A stretch of DNA of 15,147 bases from Butyrivibrio sp. (GCF_024699075.1 NZ_JAILQF010000012.1:1-15147), one strand, 5' to 3'. Shown: positions 7,981 to 15,029, numbered from the stretch's first letter. Program-made: numbers and translations. The notes: generated from the sequence alone by a model not told the origin.

Positions 7981-7993
7981 ACCATAGTATGGT
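7981..7993. promoter_or_regulatory. Possible operator: perfect dyad ACCATAGTATGGT
   Basis: A 13-bp perfect dyad lies about 30 bp upstream of the -35 box of the polysaccharide operon promoter. A third copy of its half-site, TATGGT, occurs at 7941-7946 and overlaps the -35 element. Two sites upstream plus one on the -35 box is an arrangement that would suit a regulator, but no cognate protein is known. Confidence 0.35.
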
Positions 7994-8013
7994 GTATGCT
8001 CAACAGTCATTTT

Positions 8014-8052
8014 TTCAAAAAAATAACCGGCACAAAATCATGCCGGTTATTT
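8014..8052 (-). terminator. Rho-independent terminator of the 8089-8448 gene
   Basis: Perfect 12-bp stem (8021-8032 with 8041-8052; inner part ATAACCGGCA) and an 8-base loop. On the minus strand a run of T follows (complement of 8017-8023). It lies 36 bp after the stop codon of the small upstream gene and separates it from the polysaccharide operon promoter. Confidence 0.88.
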
Positions 8053-8088
8053 AATAATAAATTCGCTATTAAGTTTTCAAGAATCTTT

Positions 8089-8448
8089 TTACATCTCCAC
8101 TATATGATATCCTTCTGAACTGAAAGCAAGAACCAGCTCCTGTATAAGATCATCATCTTTCTCATACTTAGCCAAAGCTTCATTAGAAGGTGGATAAATC
8201 TTTTTATTCCTCTTAAAATCCCGTAAGCTTAGTAAATGTTTTATAAAAAACTTTTCTTTTCTTACATAGTGTACAAAAAAGTAAATATCATGAGATATCA
8301 ACCATTTGTACATATCCTCCTTGGAATCAATTACCCTCTTAACATTGTTCTCAAAAAAATCCATCAACCTCTCGTCGTCTTCGTTGCAAAGAACGATGAC
8401 AAATAACGAATTCTCATATGTATATTTCTTACTATACAATTCACTCAA
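8089..8448 (-). CDS. Small conserved-unknown protein, 119 residues
   Basis: I do not recognise this protein. It is 119 residues, probably soluble, and rich in charged residues (Lys, Asp, Glu) and aromatics: FVIVLCNEDDERLMDFFENNV near the N-terminus, HDIYFFVHYVRKEKFFIKHLL in the middle, and EGYHIVEM at the end. No signal peptide, membrane segment or cysteine motif is seen. The start appears to be TTG at 8448, preceded by AAAGGA about ten bases upstream; this start is only moderately supported. The gene has its own terminator downstream and an AT-rich upstream region shared with the divergent HTH-dehydrogenase gene. Its place between the regulator-like fusion gene and the polysaccharide operon suggests a link to surface polysaccharide control, but that is inference from position alone. 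Confidence 0.6.
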   Translation of the reverse strand: MSELYSKKYTYENSLFVIVLCNEDDERLMDFFENNVKRVIDSKEDMYKWLISHDIYFFVHYVRKEKFFIKHLLSLRDFKRNKKIYPPSNEALAKYEKDDDLIQELVLAFSSEGYHIVEM

Positions 8449-8473
8449 TACGCACGATTCCTTTCTGCGGTAT

Positions 8474-8637
8474 TTGTAACGAGAATCTATTACATTAATA
8501 TTGTAACAAATCTTACTTTTAATTATATGGACATAATTACCAATTATTTATTTTATGTTTGTTACTTAATAATCTTGTTTTTACATAAATCTTTATTTTG
8601 ACTTTAATAAAACTACTAATGTTATAATTTATAACAT
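8474..8637. repeat. AT-rich divergent intergenic region with inverted repeats
   Basis: The 297 bp between the two divergent genes (8449-8745) hold no gene. This left part contains TTGTAAC twice (8474-8480 and 8501-8507), GTAACAAA (8503-8510) facing TTTGTTAC (8558-8565), and a perfect 19-bp dyad ATGTTATAATTTATAACAT (8619-8637). These look like protein-binding sites rather than transcribed hairpins. I could not assign a convincing promoter for the minus-strand gene. Confidence 0.5.
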
Positions 8638-8661
8638 TTTTATCATTTTCAAATTATATAA

Positions 8662-8698
8662 TTGACATTTTCTCTGATAATGTTATTGTATATATAAT
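8662..8698 (+). promoter_or_regulatory. Probable promoter of the HTH-dehydrogenase gene
   Basis: A perfect TTGACA (8662-8667) and a perfect TATAAT (8693-8698) are present, but the 25-bp gap is too long for both to serve one promoter. TTGACA could pair with TATTGT (8684-8689, 16-bp spacer), or TATAAT could work with a weaker -35. With TATAAT, the start point would fall near 8705, at the edge of the 17-bp palindrome. Confidence 0.5.
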
Positions 8699-8704
8699 GA
8701 ATCC

Positions 8705-8730
8705 AATAACAAATTGTTATTACAAATAAC
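8705..8730. promoter_or_regulatory. Candidate operator: AATAACAA-A-TTGTTATT plus a third half-site
   Basis: A perfect 8-1-8 palindrome (8705-8721) is followed by another ATAAC (8726-8730) that abuts the AAAGGAG ribosome binding site (8731-8737). The ATAAC/GTTAT half-sites at 8706, 8716 and 8726 are spaced exactly 10 bp apart. Their position over the predicted transcription start suits repression, possibly by the HTH domain of the gene that follows. Confidence 0.55.
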
Positions 8731-8745
8731 AAAGGAGCTATAATA

Positions 8746-10224
8746 ATGAAAAAGATATCTCAATCTTTACTCACAAATACGATCATTAATCAGCGCAAAG
8801 CGCTTTCATTAACCCAGGCACAGCTTTCAGAAGCAACAGGAATCAACCGCACAATGCTTAGTCATCTTGAATCCGGTGAATATATGCCTTCTATTCCACA
8901 GCTTGAGGCTCTCTCAGAGACGCTTAAGTTTGATATAACAGATCTTTTTGAAGAGACAGATAATGGAACTTCTCTTCCAAAAGCATCTCCTAAAATTATT
9001 GCAGTTGCAGGTACTGGTTATGTAGGCCTCTCACTTGCTACTCTCCTTGCTCAGCACAACCATGTTACAGCTGTAGATATCATTCCTGAAAAGGTTGAGA
9101 TGCTCAATAATAAGAAATCTCCAATTCAGGATGATTATATAGAAAAATATCTTGCTGAAAAAGAGCTTGATCTTAAAGCAACAACTGACGGCGCTTCAGC
9201 TTATAAGGATGCTGACTTTGTTATTATCGCAGCTCCTACAAACTACGATGCAAAGAAAAACTATTTTGACACATCAGCTGTTGAAGCTGTAATAGAGCTT
9301 GTTATGTCAGTTAATCCTAATGCTGTCATGGTCATTAAATCTACTATCCCTGTAGGCTATACTGCATCAGTAAGAAAGAAATACAATACAAACAAGGTCA
9401 TATTCAGTCCTGAATTCCTTCGTGAGTCAAAGGCTTTATATGATAACCTTTACCCATCACGTATCATCGTAAGTACTGATCCAGAAGACGCTTCACTTGA
9501 TAAATCCGCTCATGAGTTTGCTGCACTTCTTCAGGAAGGCGCTCTTAAGAAGAATATTGATACATTATTTATGGGATTTACTGAGGCAGAGGCTGTTAAG
9601 CTTTTTGCAAATACATATCTTGCTCTTCGTGTATCATATTTTAACGAGCTTGATACCTATGCAGAGTCAAAGGATCTCAATACACAGCAGATAATCAATG
9701 GTGTATGTCTTGATCCTCGTATAGGTACTCATTACAATAATCCATCCTTTGGTTATGGCGGATATTGTCTTCCAAAGGATACTAAGCAGCTACTTGCTAA
9801 CTACCAGGATGTTCCAGAAAATCTTATAGAAGCAATCGTAGAATCTAACCGTACAAGAAAAGATTTTATAGCTGACAGAGTTCTTGAAATTGCCGGTGCT
9901 TATGGTAACTCAGAGTCATTCTCCAAATCAAAAGAGCACGAAGTAGTTGTTGGTGTATACAGACTTACTATGAAATCAAACTCAGACAACTTCCGTCAGT
10001 CTTCTATCCAGGGAATCATGAAGCGTATCAAAGCCAAAGGCGCTAAGGTTGTAATATATGAACCAGCACTTGAAGATGGTACAACTTTCTTTGGAAGTGA
10101 AGTTATAAATGACCTTGATAAATTCAAGAAACTTAGCCATTCTATCATTGCTAACCGCTATAACAGCTGCCTTGATGATGTCAGAGATAAGGTATATACA
10201 AGAGACTTATTCCAGAGAGACTGA
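8746..10224 (+). CDS. XRE-type HTH domain fused to UDP-sugar (UDP-glucose-type) 6-dehydrogenase
   Basis: A 492-residue two-domain protein. Residues about 12-70 form an XRE/Cro-type helix-turn-helix ([20 protein letters not shown], then [20 protein letters not shown]). After a short linker, residues 83-492 form a full nucleotide-sugar dehydrogenase. This oxidises a UDP-hexose at C6 with two NAD+ to a UDP-uronic acid, a precursor of acidic polysaccharides. Key residues are present: Rossmann GTGYVG (89-94), NAD-ribose acid D111, STIPVG (199-204), EFLRES (223-228), K285 in [12 protein letters not shown], catalytic C341 in [10 protein letters not shown], and the C-terminal [13 protein letters not shown] (409-421). 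Short-form dehydrogenases are about 390 residues, so the N-terminal 80 residues are an addition. AAAGGAG lies eight bases before the ATG, and the reading frame is continuous through both domains. The UDP-glucose substrate is inferred; UDP-GlcNAc/ManNAc types remain possible. Confidence 0.93.
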   Translation: MKKISQSLLTNTIINQRKALSLTQAQLSEATGINRTMLSHLESGEYMPSIPQLEALSETLKFDITDLFEETDNGTSLPKASPKIIAVAGTGYVGLSLATLLAQHNHVTAVDIIPEKVEMLNNKKSPIQDDYIEKYLAEKELDLKATTDGASAYKDADFVIIAAPTNYDAKKNYFDTSAVEAVIELVMSVNPNAVMVIKSTIPVGYTASVRKKYNTNKVIFSPEFLRESKALYDNLYPSRIIVSTDPEDASLDKSAHEFAALLQEGALKKNIDTLFMGFTEAEAVKLFANTYLALRVSYFNELDTYAESKDLNTQQIINGVCLDPRIGTHYNNPSFGYGGYCLPKDTKQLLANYQDVPENLIEAIVESNRTRKDFIADRVLEIAGAYGNSESFSKSKEHEVVVGVYRLTMKSNSDNFRQSSIQGIMKRIKAKGAKVVIYEPALEDGTTFFGSEVINDLDKFKKLSHSIIANRYNSCLDDVRDKVYTRDLFQRD

Positions 10225-10318
10225 TAAGCTACATATCTTTAAATTAGCACTACATAAAATAATGACTTTTGGTTACTTCATTCCAAAAGCCAAGTAAATA
10301 GACCAATATTCATCTTAT

Positions 10319-10397
10319 AAAAAAAGAAGCCGTGGATCTGTACCGTCCCCCAAAAAGTCTAACTTTTAGGGGCACCTCAATCCAAGGCTTCTTTTTT
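10319..10397. terminator. Bidirectional terminator between convergent genes, with a nested insert
   Basis: An AAAAAGAAGCC/GGCTTCTTTTT stem (10321-10331 with 10386-10396) continues inward as TGGAT/ATCCA. T runs follow on both strands, so it can end the HTH-dehydrogenase transcript (plus) and the pyruvyltransferase transcript (minus). The hairpin is unusually long (about 76 bases) because a second hairpin, CCCC-A5GT/ACTTTTAGGGG, sits at its tip. The 94 bp between the dehydrogenase stop and this element show nothing else convincing. Confidence 0.85.
10339..10379. mobile_element. Possible 41-bp IS3-end-like mini-insertion in the terminator loop
   Basis: The segment starts TGTACCGTCCCCC and ends GGGGCACCTCA, so it has TG...CA ends, and its arms form an imperfect palindrome. 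It is flanked by ATC on both sides (10336-10338 and 10380-10382), like a 3-bp target duplication. Removing 44 bp would restore a compact hairpin with TGGATCCA at the tip. The resemblance to IS3/IS150-group terminal repeats is from memory and unverified. Confidence 0.35.
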
Positions 10398-10401
10398 ATT
10401 A

Positions 10402-11697
10402 TCATTTTATTCCGTGATAAATATTTAAGCTTTTATCAATAAACCAATAAAGCGGCTTCATTCGCATATATTTATTTCTCATCTTATATATATCATTTTC
10501 ATTTACTATTGTTTTATTTACTTTGGTTGATATGCCAAAAATATTTTTTTCATTTATTTCATCGACCAGCTTACATTTTCTTAAGAACTTTTCAAATTCC
10601 TCAAATTTCGATATATATGTCTTATTAAAAGTTGAATAATCAATCTTTTCATATAAATCATAAAGATCTTTAAATTCTTCAATTTCTTTAGTAGTATAAC
10701 AGGGGATATCGTAAAACTGAGCTATTTCTCTTGTTCTTGAATCGCAGCTGTTAACAACCCCAGGGACTCCCGAAAGGATAGGAACTATATTACCATGTAT
10801 TCTGGAACCAAATGCCATACTAAAATTGTTTTCAGCAATATACCCAATCCAGTCATCAACATCTGCAAAATAATTTATTTTTCCTTGGAACAATAAATTG
10901 CAGCCCATATTCCCATTCTTACGTACATGTTGAATTATCTTTTTTATACTGTTATCAGATAAAAAGTCCGGAGTATACAAATACTCTCCATATTCATCCT
11001 GATCAAAAAATTCACTTTCCGGATATTGCCTGAAAATATCTCTATATAGCTTTGTTTTAAGCTCAGTATTATGACCATTTACAGCAACCTTAAATTCTGA
11101 AGCTGAAACATTCTTTTTGTCTATCTTAAGATTTCTGCCTCTTTGATAAATAGAAGGGCATCCTCCTACAAATGCGAAATCAAATCCAAGTTTATCAAAA
11201 AAATCTTTTGTTATATATCCTCTAAGACAGATATCTCCACCATTTTGATAAACTGCATCAATAAATTCTGATGACTCTTTGCCAATCTTTCTTATGAGAT
11301 TGTCGACAGATTCAGTCTGCCCTAGCTGTATTCCACAAGAAATTACAAAAACCGGGATTTTAACTTTCCTGATAAATTCTGTATTCTTGATTAGCTTATC
11401 AACAAATTCTTCTGAAAAGATATTTGCACATGGCATAAGTACAGCATCGTAATGATCAGTAATATATTCAGTATTTCCAGAGTAATCATAATAAGAAAGC
11501 TCAAGATCATCCCTATGAATTTCAGATAATATCCCTTGATACCATACTTTATTCCCATAATTAGGATAAAAATTATATCCTTCATTTATAAGTCTTTGCT
11601 TTAGAGAAGAATATTCTGTGTGATTATAAACATCATATTCTGAATTGCTGCCTTTCATGTAGATCAGCAATTTCCTGATCAGTTTTTGATTTTCCAT
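10402..11697 (-). CDS. Polysaccharide pyruvyltransferase family protein (CsaB/WcaK-like)
   Basis: About 431 residues. Members of this family (PF04230) transfer pyruvate from phosphoenolpyruvate to a sugar as a ketal, or have related roles in surface polysaccharide synthesis. Evidence: the C-terminal family motif GSRIHGNIVPILSGVPGVV (about 297-315 from the chosen start), then DSRTREIAQFYDIP; a central RGYITKDFFDKLGFDFAFVGG followed by CPSIY, matching the 'RS...G....GDP' region; and DAVLMPCANIF near the N-terminus. The start is ATG 11697, with a G-rich AGGGGGG (11709-11715) about 11 bases upstream. A TTG at 11736 would extend the protein by 13 residues but lies one base from AAGGAG and is less likely. 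A promoter lies at 11753-11782. Convergent with the dehydrogenase gene and outside the main operon, it could decorate the same polymer. Confidence 0.82.
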   Translation of the reverse strand: MENQKLIRKLLIYMKGSNSEYDVYNHTEYSSLKQRLINEGYNFYPNYGNKVWYQGILSEIHRDDLELSYYDYSGNTEYITDHYDAVLMPCANIFSEEFVDKLIKNTEFIRKVKIPVFVISCGIQLGQTESVDNLIRKIGKESSEFIDAVYQNGGDICLRGYITKDFFDKLGFDFAFVGGCPSIYQRGRNLKIDKKNVSASEFKVAVNGHNTELKTKLYRDIFRQYPESEFFDQDEYGEYLYTPDFLSDNSIKKIIQHVRKNGNMGCNLLFQGKINYFADVDDWIGYIAENNFSMAFGSRIHGNIVPILSGVPGVVNSCDSRTREIAQFYDIPCYTTKEIEEFKDLYDLYEKIDYSTFNKTYISKFEEFEKFLRKCKLVDEINEKNIFGISTKVNKTIVNENDIYKMRNKYMRMKPLYWFIDKSLNIYHGIK

Positions 11698-11752
11698 ACA
11701 AATATAATCCCCCCTGGTAAAACCTGCTTCTTTCAAGCTCCTTCAATGCATA

Positions 11753-11782
11753 AATGTATCACACATATGCTATTCTTATCAA
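11753..11782 (-). promoter_or_regulatory. Probable promoter of the pyruvyltransferase gene
   Basis: On the minus strand TTGATA (-35, 11782-11777) and an extended -10, TGATACATT (TACATT at 11758-11753), are 18 bases apart. The start point would be near 11746, about 50 bases before the ATG. Confidence 0.55.
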
Positions 11783-11796
11783 GTTAAACTCGCAAA

Positions 11797-11879
11797 CGCT
11801 TCGCTTTTTGCTCGTTATAAAATCACTGCTGACGCAGTTCTACGGGTACGGGGCTTATAACCCCGCACCCGAAATCAAG
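11797..11879 (+). other. Structured non-coding stretch, possible IS200/IS605 (omega-RNA-like) relic
   Basis: No open gene lies here. In order it holds a small CGCAAACGC.../TTTGCTCG fold (about 11790-11813), ACTGC-TGAC-GCAGT (11825-11838), and a GC-rich hairpin CGGGTACGGGG/CCCCGCACCCG (11843-11853 with 11861-11871, one mismatch), then AAATCAAG (11872-11879). G+C is much higher than in neighbouring DNA. Successive hairpins ending in TCAAG resemble the right end of TnpB-type IS605 elements, whose cleavage site is often TCAA. No tnpA or tnpB is visible. This assignment is tentative. Confidence 0.3.
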
Positions 11880-11915
11880 ATAACCCACCACCTAAAGGTG
11901 ATGGGTTATCTTGAT
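11874..11915 (-). terminator. Long hairpin downstream of the rhomboid gene, probable terminator
   Basis: A 19-bp stem with one mismatch (11874-11892 with 11897-11915) and a TAAA loop (complement TTTA) lies 19 bp after the stop of the rhomboid gene. The T-tract on either strand is poor (TTGATTT on the minus strand), so termination may be weak. It could also be part of the adjacent mobile-element-like structure. Confidence 0.55.
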
Positions 11916-11934
11916 CATTTTATATATTCAAAAT

Positions 11935-12513
11935 TTATCTGCGCTTTCCACCCTTATTGAGAACATATCCCATAAAAGCACCAATAACGCCGCCAATAAT
12001 ATGAGCCATATTAGAAACATTATCTGTAAGAAACAATCCATCATAAATCTGCTGACCGATATATATAACAGCAACAAGTATAAAAGTAAGCGGTATCTCT
12101 CCCTCTCTGAAACCGGTAAATGATGAAAGCATAATAAAAGCAAAGACAATCCCACTTGCTCCGCAAAGGCCAACATTAGGGAAAAAGATGTAGTTAATAA
12201 GTGCAGTGATAACAGCTGTTATCAGTACAACCTCAATCATTACCTTGCCGCCATTCTTTTCTTCCAGCATAGGTCCAAGAAGTAAAAGATACGAGGCGTT
12301 ACCTATAAAGTGACTCCAGCCTGAATGGCCAAATATATAAGTTACAAATCTAAGATATGTAAATGGATCAGTAAGCGAAGAATGATATGTCATAAAAAAC
12401 TTTTCAGTTATTACTCCACCTGTAAGTATTCCTGCTAGTGTAGCTCCAAAGCTTATCACTACAAGCCATAATGTAACTGGTGCATTAAAGGATATGGTAA
12501 GTCTTCTTTTCAT
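11935..12513 (-). CDS. Rhomboid-family intramembrane serine protease
   Basis: About 192 residues with six membrane segments, the minimal rhomboid core. These enzymes cut membrane proteins within or near their transmembrane helices. Numbered from MKRR, visible motifs are TYIFGHSGWSHFIGNASYLL with H68 and N72, the catalytic GASG (118-121, Ser120) and the partner histidine in MAHIIGGVIGAFMGY (His171, GG172-175 region). All catalytic elements are intact, so it should be active; the substrate is unknown. The start is uncertain: ATG 12513 gives a natural basic N-terminus, while TTG 12528 would add five residues. Neither has a good ribosome binding site, as the nearest AAAGGA is over 15 bases upstream. 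No clear terminator separates it from hypE 109 bp upstream, so read-through from the hyp operon is possible. Confidence 0.88.
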   Translation of the reverse strand: MKRRLTISFNAPVTLWLVVISFGATLAGILTGGVITEKFFMTYHSSLTDPFTYLRFVTYIFGHSGWSHFIGNASYLLLLGPMLEEKNGGKVMIEVVLITAVITALINYIFFPNVGLCGASGIVFAFIMLSSFTGFREGEIPLTFILVAVIYIGQQIYDGLFLTDNVSNMAHIIGGVIGAFMGYVLNKGGKRR

Positions 12514-12622
12514 CACTAATAATTTCAAGCAAAAATAATATGCCTGTCCTTTCTTTTGTGACCCGTATAGTCTTTTTTATACAAAGCTTATTACTGTGTC
12601 TATATATACTTTTTATTTATTA

Positions 12623-13618
12623 TTAACAGATCCTAGGAAGGCCCTCGCCTTGAAGAATATCAATTGATCTTTTTCCACCAATTCTTGTCTTTAATATTAC
12701 TTCTCCAGGATTATCGTTCTTAACCTCTCCAATAACAGTAGCGTCTTCTCCATATTTACTATTTCTAATAACATCAAGAGCCTTATCCGCATCATCTTTT
12801 GCAACAATTGCTACAAGTTTTCCTTCATTACCCATATATATAGGATCAAGGCCAAGAAGACCGCAGAAATCTATTACTACCTTTTTAACAGGTATTGCTT
12901 CGTCTTCTATATAGAAGGTTTTGCCGGAAGCTTTTGCAAGTTCTTTAAGTACTGTTCCAAGCCCTCCTCTTGTAACATCTCTTAGTGTATGCACTTTAAT
13001 ATTATTAGAAAGGAGATTACGAACTATGTCTACAAGAGGCGCATTATCACTTGTGACATTCGTGTCAATTTCCATCCTTTCAGAAAGTATTGCTGCATGA
13101 TGATCTCCCATAGTCCCAGAAACAATTATGACATCGTCGTCACATGCATTTGAAGCTTTTATATCAACATCGTCAGCGACAATTCCTACGCCTGCAGTAT
13201 TAATATAAAACTCGCCACTACCATTGACCACCTTGGTATCGCCTGCTACAATCTGTACTCCAGCCTCTCTTGCAGTCTCTGCCATTGAATGAACTACTCT
13301 TTTTAAAAGATCCAGCTTAACTCCTTCTTCCAATATGAAACCACAGGTAATATATTTAGGAACAGCGCCTCTCATCAGAAGGTCATTTACAGTTCCGCAT
13401 ATACAAAGTCTTCCTATATCTCCTCCTTTGTATTCAGGCGGAGTTACGACAAAGCTGTCAGTTGTAACTGCTATCTTTGATCCTCCAGTTACAACTGCGC
13501 TATCTTCCATCTGATCAAGTGTGTCATTTTTAAATTCACTGGCAAATACTTCCTGAATAAGGTCGGACGTTGCACTTCCGCCGCTTCCATGTACCATTGT
13601 TATAATATCCTGCTGCAT
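12623..13618 (-). CDS. hypE: [NiFe]-hydrogenase maturation protein HypE
   Basis: 331 residues, the normal family length. HypE receives a carbamoyl group from HypF on its C-terminal cysteine and dehydrates it with ATP to a thiocyanate, the source of the cyanide ligands of the hydrogenase iron. Diagnostic features are the N-terminal HGSGGSATSDLI, VTTDSFVVTPPEYKGGDIG with the conserved 'GGDIG' (about 52-69), the PurM-like segments GDTKVV and TRGGLGTVL, MGNEGKL, and the invariant C-terminus LPRIC with Cys331. The ATG has GAGG about eight bases upstream. It is third in the hypC-hypD-hypE order, after a 112-bp gap in which I see no clear promoter or terminator. The carbamoyl donor partner HypF is not in the window. 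Confidence 0.97.
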   Translation of the reverse strand: MQQDIITMVHGSGGSATSDLIQEVFASEFKNDTLDQMEDSAVVTGGSKIAVTTDSFVVTPPEYKGGDIGRLCICGTVNDLLMRGAVPKYITCGFILEEGVKLDLLKRVVHSMAETAREAGVQIVAGDTKVVNGSGEFYINTAGVGIVADDVDIKASNACDDDVIIVSGTMGDHHAAILSERMEIDTNVTSDNAPLVDIVRNLLSNNIKVHTLRDVTRGGLGTVLKELAKASGKTFYIEDEAIPVKKVVIDFCGLLGLDPIYMGNEGKLVAIVAKDDADKALDVIRNSKYGEDATVIGEVKNDNPGEVILKTRIGGKRSIDILQGEGLPRIC

Positions 13619-13730
13619 TTTTATTCCTCTTTTATATTTATAATATTTTCCAAGACTTTATTTTCTAAAGTATAAATTTGAAAATGGCATTTTCTCTTTT
13701 CGATATTATGATAAAATCCTGTATTTTATA

Positions 13731-14774
13731 TCAGTCATGTCTGTTATTAGTATAGTATGTAAAGCATCCGCCCTCTGTCGATACCATACATGCACCTTGA
13801 GGAGTCATTGGTGTACATACTTTGCCATAAAGTGGGCACTCATATGGTTTCTTCTTGCCCATAAGAACCTGATCACAACTGCAGGCTGCATTAGCTTTAT
13901 GATCATAAGTAAGATCATAGCTTCCCGCATCATAACTTATATATTCTTTTTTAAGAACCATTCCGGAGCCATCAACTATTCCCATTCCACGCCATGCTGC
14001 CGGACTTTTCTCAAAGTATAGATTGATAAGGTCTCTTGCTTTAGGATTTCCATCATCTTTTACAACAGAAGGATAGAAATTCATGACCTTGCCCTGTCCA
14101 TGCGCTTTTACGATTCCATATAAAGCAATAAGGATCTGCTCTCCGGTAAATCCGGCAACTCCAAACGGAATATTATATTTAGCTGCTATAGACTCAAAAC
14201 AATGTATGCCTGTTATTACTGACACATGTCCAGGCGCTATGAATCCGTTAACTGGAGCCTTACTATCACAAAGCCACTCTATAACTTCAGGCATAGTTTT
14301 AAGAGCCGTAAGGAGCTTTACATTTTCTATATGCTCTTCGATAATACTCTGCATTAAAAGAGCATATACAGGCATTGTTGTTTCAAATCCAACAGCTGCA
14401 AATATAAATGTAGTATCAGGCTCACCTTTAGCCATATTTATTATATCCATGGGACTATAGACCATCTCAACTCTTGCGCCCTGACCTTTGACCATGGAAA
14501 GGCTCTTTTCAGAACCGGGAACCCTTATAAGGTCTCCAAAAGTCACTATGCAGGTGTCTGGTTTAAGCGAAAGCTCAATTAAATGATCTACATATGATGA
14601 CGGAGTAACACAGACAGGACACCCCGGCCCAGATATAAGATGTATTTTGGGGGAAAGAAGTCCTGGGATACCATTCTTGGCTATAGCTCCCGTATGGCTT
14701 CCGCAGACTTCCATGATATTCATTTCAGGGCCATCATATGAGCCCAAATATTCAATAACCTTTTTTAAATCCAT
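13731..14774 (-). CDS. hypD: [NiFe]-hydrogenase maturation protein HypD
   Basis: 347 residues. HypD carries a [4Fe-4S] cluster and, with HypC, is the scaffold on which Fe(CN)2CO is assembled before transfer to the hydrogenase large subunit. Clear motifs are MEVCGSHTGAIAK (Cys24), SGPGCPVCVTP (Cys52, Cys55), VGFETTMP, and the cysteine-rich cluster-binding C-terminus (about 298-337) including ACSCDQVLMG, YECPLYGKVCTP, GACMVSTEGGC. All usual cysteines are present. It lies 29 bp after hypC. A GGGAG is seen about 13 bases before the ATG, which is rather far, and no in-frame alternative start lies closer, so coupling to hypC translation is likely. Confidence 0.97.
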   Translation of the reverse strand: MDLKKVIEYLGSYDGPEMNIMEVCGSHTGAIAKNGIPGLLSPKIHLISGPGCPVCVTPSSYVDHLIELSLKPDTCIVTFGDLIRVPGSEKSLSMVKGQGARVEMVYSPMDIINMAKGEPDTTFIFAAVGFETTMPVYALLMQSIIEEHIENVKLLTALKTMPEVIEWLCDSKAPVNGFIAPGHVSVITGIHCFESIAAKYNIPFGVAGFTGEQILIALYGIVKAHGQGKVMNFYPSVVKDDGNPKARDLINLYFEKSPAAWRGMGIVDGSGMVLKKEYISYDAGSYDLTYDHKANAACSCDQVLMGKKKPYECPLYGKVCTPMTPQGACMVSTEGGCFTYYTNNRHD

Positions 14775-14803
14775 AACCGGATCATATCTCCCTAAGATTT
14801 ATT

Positions 14804-15016
14804 TTAAATTGATTCTAATTCTCCGAAAAGCTTTTCTATCTCTTCAGCCTCTGACTGTGATACCTTCTGCATTATACATCCGGCATGAACCAGCACCCTG
14901 TCGCCAGGTACAACATCTACAAGTCCGGCTCTGGCATTAACTGTATTACCGTTAAAATCAACTACCGCATTTTTATCTTTTACTTCAATTACTGTTCCCG
15001 GTATTGCTACGCACAT
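14804..15016 (-). CDS. hypC: [NiFe]-hydrogenase maturation chaperone HypC
   Basis: 70 residues, typical of HypC/HybG/HupF. It forms the HypCD complex and carries the Fe(CN)2CO unit to the large-subunit precursor. The diagnostic N-terminus MCVAIPG has the essential Cys2, which is exposed after removal of Met1, and the VHAGC motif has the conserved His44. The body is a small OB-like beta barrel (VIEVKDKNAVVDFNGNTVNA), with an acidic helix at the C-terminus. A near-perfect AGGAGGT ribosome binding site lies six bases before the ATG. It is the first gene of the cluster in this window. The hydrogenase itself is outside; an Ech-type enzyme would be a reasonable guess in this bacterial group. Confidence 0.96.
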   Translation of the reverse strand: MCVAIPGTVIEVKDKNAVVDFNGNTVNARAGLVDVVPGDRVLVHAGCIMQKVSQSEAEEIEKLFGELESI

Positions 15017-15029
15017 AATAAAACCTCCT

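Noticed and set aside
7900..8118. Plus-strand 72-residue frame running antisense across the capsule promoter and terminator
   Set aside because: It covers a clear minus-strand promoter and terminator, has no ribosome binding site and its product has no protein-like pattern.
10266..10289. CTTTTGG/CCAAAAG inverted repeat after the HTH-dehydrogenase stop
   Set aside because: Seven-bp stem with a ten-base loop and no T-tract; the strong terminator 30 bp further on explains termination better.
11590..11760. Short minus-strand frame (about 40 codons, LKELERSRFYQGG...) overlapping the start of the pyruvyltransferase gene
   Set aside because: No start codon at a proper distance from the AAGGAG, and most of it lies inside the real gene; considered as a leader peptide but not supported.
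11391..12176. Minus-strand alternative-frame proteins inside the pyruvyltransferase gene (11391-11585) and at the rhomboid gene (11928-12176)
   Set aside because: Both lie within genes with clear family motifs in another frame and are low-complexity hydrophobic shadows.
14083..14460. Plus-strand 125-residue frame opposite hypD
   Set aside because: Complement of a strongly conserved hypD coding region; the translation is Cys/Ser/Ile-rich shadow sequence without its own ribosome binding site.
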